9,074 nucleotides of DNA from Thermotogae bacterium. Its GTDB lineage: Bacteria; Thermotogota; Thermotogae; Petrotogales; Kosmotogaceae. Below, in pieces: positions 7,526 to 9,074 of this stretch (its first letter is position 1; each line of letters starts with the position of its first letter). The translations under genes and the position numbers were made by a program. The stretch spans positions 1 through 9,074 of the forward strand of contig QNAR01000049.1 in NCBI GenBank assembly GCA_003643975.1, in the 5' to 3' direction. A model generated the notes under the pieces. That model was not told the DNA's origin, did no database searches, and saw only the letters and a list, made by a program, of their open reading frames with translations.

Positions 7526-8002
7526 GATTTTTCCAAGAAAGAGGTCATAGCCAACATAGTAATTCAACATCGCGTCAATTGCTACCACGGTAGCTCCCAT
7601 TATGAAAAAAAGCATACTCAATTCTATTTTCGTTCTCGTGTTCATCTTGTTGGACAGATAAATACCCGTCAATGGAACAAAGAGCGCAAAGAGCGCAACG
7701 TCCAATGAATATCTCAAATACTGGGGGTTGTCAATTTGAACAGAAATAAGCGAAAAAATCGCAGCTATTCCGAATCCCAGAGCAAAGAGATGAGCATAAG
7801 TATATTTGAATCTGATCTCTTTTTTCCTCAACACATTTAGCAGCAAGATGATGGAAAAGCCCACCGCGTATATCAGGTGTTTGCCTGTTGAAGGTTCGTG
7901 AGTAAAGCCTTTAACGAGGAAAAGTGGTACAACAAGCAGTAAAAGAAGATATATCACAAGTTCAGCGTCGATGATTTTCTCTCTTCTTTCTCTCACTATC
8001 AT
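7523..8002 (-). CDS. Upstream fragment of the interrupted Wzy_C-family gene
   Basis: A 159-codon stretch with about five transmembrane segments (near residues 13-33, 42-58, 68-88, 95-116 and 127-148), ending in a TGA. It lacks every catalytic or conserved Wzy_C motif; those all lie after the stop. If translated alone it would be a short membrane stub. The true start may be GTG at 7994-7996 rather than ATG at 8000-8002, because the SD abuts the ATG but stands six bases from the GTG. Confidence 0.5.
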   Translation of the reverse strand: MIVRERREKIIDAELVIYLLLLLVVPLFLVKGFTHEPSTGKHLIYAVGFSIILLLNVLRKKEIRFKYTYAHLFALGFGIAAIFSLISVQIDNPQYLRYSLDVALFALFVPLTGIYLSNKMNTRTKIELSMLFFIMGATVVAIDAMLNYYVGYDLFLGKI

Positions 8003-8010
8003 CCACCTCT
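8003..8010 (-). promoter_or_regulatory. Ribosome binding site of the Wzy_C-family gene, overlapping the ZIP gene stop
   Basis: AGAGGTGG on the minus strand overlaps the TAG stop of the ZIP gene (8009-8011). It directly touches the ATG at 8000-8002 but stands six bases from the GTG at 7994-7996, which favours the GTG as start. The overlap implies translational coupling to the transporter gene. Confidence 0.55.
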
Positions 8011-8752
8011 ATCCTAATATATTGTCCAGCAATGTCATTATGATAAACCCAAAAATGAGAGAGTACGTTGAAAGCAGTTCAAATCCCCCGCTATGGGTTT
8101 CTGGAATGACTTCATCGCTTATCACGTAGAGCATCGCACCACCAGCAAAGGCCATGGCATATGGCAGCAAAGGTTGGGCAATGACAATAAGCAAAGCGCC
8201 TACTAGTCCTCCAGCGACTTCAACAGCTCCTGTTAAAAAGGTTATCCAGAACGTTTTGCCTCTTTTATACCCGGCACCTGTAAGGCTTGCAGCAACTGCT
8301 GCCCCTTCCGGAATGTTCTGAATGCCTATTGCCACAGCTATGGTTATTGCTTCTTTTGTGAAGGCTCCTACCCCGACTGCCATACCCTCAGGAAAGTTGT
8401 GAATTGTAATGGCGATAACGAATAACCATATTTTTGCCAGTTTTGAATGGGGTAACGGCCCTTCATAACCCTTTATCAAATGCTCATGGGGAGCAAATTT
8501 GTCCATAATGTGTACGAAAATTCCACCAAGCAAAAACCCTACAACAAACCTCAATGGGCCACCAAGCTCTATAGAAGGTACCACTAGACTAAAAGCAGTG
8601 GCAGCCAGCATCACCCCAGCGGCAAAACCAAGCAACATGTCCAAAGCTTTTCGGCTAACTTCCTTTCGCCATAAAAGAAAAGGTATGCCACCTGATGTGG
8701 TGGCCATTCCTGCAATGGAGCTGTATAAAATCCCTTTGAAAGCAGGACTCAT
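8009..8752 (-). CDS. ZIP-family divalent metal transporter (ZupT/GufA-like)
   Basis: An integral membrane transporter of 247 residues with about eight hydrophobic segments, the usual size for bacterial ZIP proteins. The binuclear metal-site motifs of the family are present: HNFPEG at 118-123 in the fourth segment and QNIPEG at 145-150 in the fifth. This gives His118, Asn119, Glu122, Asn146 and Glu149 as likely ligands. A short His-containing loop (HEHL, 89-92) lies between segments three and four, and a DEVIPETH stretch at 213-220 precedes the last segment. Known relatives import zinc, and often iron or manganese; the substrate cannot be fixed here. The ATG at 8750-8752 has AAGGAGGAG about ten bases upstream. 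The gene lies between a kinase remnant (5-bp gap) and the Wzy_C-family gene (6-bp gap), so it is co-transcribed with polysaccharide genes. No direct functional link is shown. Confidence 0.9.
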   Translation of the reverse strand: MSPAFKGILYSSIAGMATTSGGIPFLLWRKEVSRKALDMLLGFAAGVMLAATAFSLVVPSIELGGPLRFVVGFLLGGIFVHIMDKFAPHEHLIKGYEGPLPHSKLAKIWLFVIAITIHNFPEGMAVGVGAFTKEAITIAVAIGIQNIPEGAAVAASLTGAGYKRGKTFWITFLTGAVEVAGGLVGALLIVIAQPLLPYAMAFAGGAMLYVISDEVIPETHSGGFELLSTYSLIFGFIIMTLLDNILG

Positions 8753-8760
8753 ACTTGTTA

Positions 8761-8769
8761 CTCCTCCTT
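8761..8769 (-). promoter_or_regulatory. ZIP gene ribosome binding site inside the kinase-tail codons
   Basis: AAGGAGGAG, which is also the Lys-Glu-Glu end of the upstream tyrosine-kinase tail, precedes the ZIP ATG by 8-10 bases. The shared bases suggest that the kinase end and the ZIP start have long been neighbours. The lesion upstream then occurred inside an existing operon. Confidence 0.6.
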
Positions 8770-8802
8770 ATGCCCCCTCTTTTTCTTCTTGCCCTTTTCG
8801 CC

Positions 8803-8829
8803 ATAGTAGTAATAATAGTAATAGTAATA
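8803..8829 (-). repeat. Nine-codon tyrosine run
   Basis: TAT and TAC are mixed irregularly (five TAT, four TAC), so this is not a simple DNA microsatellite. It looks maintained at the protein level, as in the tyrosine-rich C-termini of BY-kinases. Confidence 0.8.
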
Positions 8830-8942
8830 ACCGGAAGTGTGCTGGTTAACACCGTTCACCAGTACCCCAAGCAATGGGGCTCCAATGGTTCTAAGGTTGT
8901 TTATGGTTATCCTGAGCCCATCTTTAAGCGCTATACCGGGTT

Positions 8943-9074
8943 TTACAACTCTCTCTGGGTGGAGTTGCCCAGGCGTGTAATAACAGCAATTTCTTCCGGG
9001 TCACCTGATTCTTTAAGTCCACCAGCTTCTGCTATAACTCTTGTCAGGGTTATCCCATCCAGGTACTTGAATAC
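8943..9074 (-). CDS. SLBB-domain polysaccharide export protein, C-terminal part, probably truncated
   Basis: Forty-four codons including the stop, continuing past the right edge of the window. The sequence GVT-type turn and AGG core are visible as LDGITLTRVIAEAGGLKESGD followed by PEEIAVITR. This is the SLBB pattern of Wza-like outer-membrane polysaccharide exporters (G-x-T-L-x-x-h-I-x-x-A-G-G-h). Known relatives continue for roughly another 25 or more residues to a final PGD-type strand. Here the frame stops at TAA 8943-8945 right after an (AG)4 tract, so the protein is probably cut short. It looks like the most upstream gene seen of the polysaccharide cluster. The frame is open to the window edge; the start is not visible. 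Confidence 0.7.
   Translation of the reverse strand, partial: VFKYLDGITLTRVIAEAGGLKESGDPEEIAVITRLGNSTQREL
8949..8956 (-). repeat. (AG)4 tract at the SLBB/kinase frame switch
   Basis: Four AG units on the minus strand lie exactly where coding likeness changes frame. Removing one AG unit joins the SLBB frame (...NSTQR) to the kinase-tail frame (VVKPGIAL...) without a stop. The tract is short for a classic phase-variable repeat but is a natural slippage or microhomology site. Confidence 0.55.

Larger units (their letters stand above)
5222..8002 (-). pseudogene. O-antigen ligase/polymerase-like (Wzy_C family) membrane protein, interrupted by one in-frame TGA
   Basis: Read through the TGA at 7523-7525, this is one 926-codon frame. 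Numbering follows that restored protein. About five hydrophobic segments lie in residues 13-150. The family segment RASARSTIGNPNF (165-177) lies just after the stop. More membrane segments run to about residue 495. The Wzy_C signature is clear: GSGIGTF at 343-349 and RTHNDYLQ with His378 in the large periplasmic-type loop. About 430 further residues form a mostly helical, tyrosine-rich soluble tail without a domain I can name. Family members polymerise or ligate surface polysaccharide or glycan chains at the membrane. The gene follows the ZIP transporter by 6 bp and is followed by the metG promoter gap. The tail runs cleanly to its TAA with no other lesion, so the nonsense codon is recent, a sequencing error, or read through. 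I cannot decide which from sequence alone. Confidence 0.85.
8758..8955 (-). pseudogene. C-terminal remnant of a bacterial tyrosine (BY) kinase
   Basis: Sixty-five codons in a frame different from the SLBB sequence upstream. The segment ALKDGLRITINNLRTIGAP followed by LLGVLVNGVN resembles the last helix and strand of the BY-kinase (Wzc/CapB/CpsD) ATPase domain. It is followed by nine consecutive tyrosines, the autophosphorylation cluster typical of these enzymes, and then a basic end rich in Lys (GEKGKKKKRGHKEE). The Walker A, A' and B motifs that should lie upstream are absent, and the frame is closed by a TGA at 9001-9003. Nothing in the 9000-8956 stretch of this frame looks like kinase. BY-kinases control chain length and export of polysaccharides, which fits the SLBB and Wzy_C neighbours. 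No start or SD is visible, so this is a remnant, or the end of a protein reached by frameshift from the SLBB frame. Confidence 0.65.

Noticed and set aside
7500..7530. Selenocysteine insertion at the in-frame TGA
   Set aside because: The hairpin that can be drawn just after the TGA is short, bulged and partly includes the TGA itself. The protein family has no known redox selenocysteine, so a nonsense mutation or sequence error is much simpler.
7459..8002. Two separate adjacent membrane-protein genes
   Set aside because: They share one frame, the sequence between them is clearly family coding sequence, and the second ATG has no ribosome binding site.
8655..8852. Minus-strand 65-codon open frame starting at 8852
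   Set aside because: It overlaps the ZIP start and the poly-Tyr region in a different frame, giving low-complexity Thr/Ile and Arg/Lys sequence. It is a shadow of the real coding frames.

Overview
The window reads as a piece of a Thermotogota chromosome, plausibly Kosmotoga- or Mesotoga-like. The reasons are moderate GC content, compact leftward gene packing, and the order metG-gyrA-lexA-rpiB. From memory, Thermotoga maritima keeps these same genes close together; I could not check this. Genus assignment is inference. Every gene I can support lies on the minus strand, so transcription runs from high to low coordinates.

Right-hand part (about 5222-9074), an envelope/polysaccharide cluster that looks damaged. 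At the right edge is the 3' end of an SLBB-domain polysaccharide-export protein. At a short (AG)4 tract its frame gives way to the C-terminal 65 codons of what looks like a bacterial tyrosine (BY) kinase, with a run of nine tyrosines and a lysine-rich end. Next comes an intact ZIP-family metal transporter, whose Shine-Dalgarno sequence (SD) lies inside the last codons of the kinase tail. It is followed by a large O-antigen ligase/polymerase-like (Wzy_C) membrane protein split by one in-frame TGA. The two halves share one frame and read continuously through the TGA into family motifs, so this is one gene with a nonsense codon (or sequence error, or recoding), not two genes.

Middle (5157-5221): a 65-bp gap with a TATAAT -10 element, a 12-bp perfect palindrome overlapping it, and a strong SD. 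This is the likely promoter of the left-hand operon. I see no convincing intrinsic terminator there.

Left-hand part (1-5156), a housekeeping operon: metG (methionyl-tRNA synthetase with a C-terminal tRNA-binding domain), gyrA (DNA gyrase subunit A), lexA (SOS repressor with complete autocleavage residues) and the start of rpiB (ribose-5-phosphate isomerase B, cut by the window edge). Gaps of 25, 16 and 11 bp and overlapping SD/stop codons indicate co-transcription and translational coupling. Putting gyrase and the SOS repressor on one message links DNA topology and DNA-damage response. GyrA carries Met where E. coli GyrA has the quinolone-contacting Ser83.

I found no CRISPR array, tRNA, rRNA, insertion sequence or clear defence system. 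The most interesting signals are the TGA-interrupted polysaccharide gene and the SLBB/kinase junction. Together they suggest a surface-polysaccharide locus being lost, switched or recoded.
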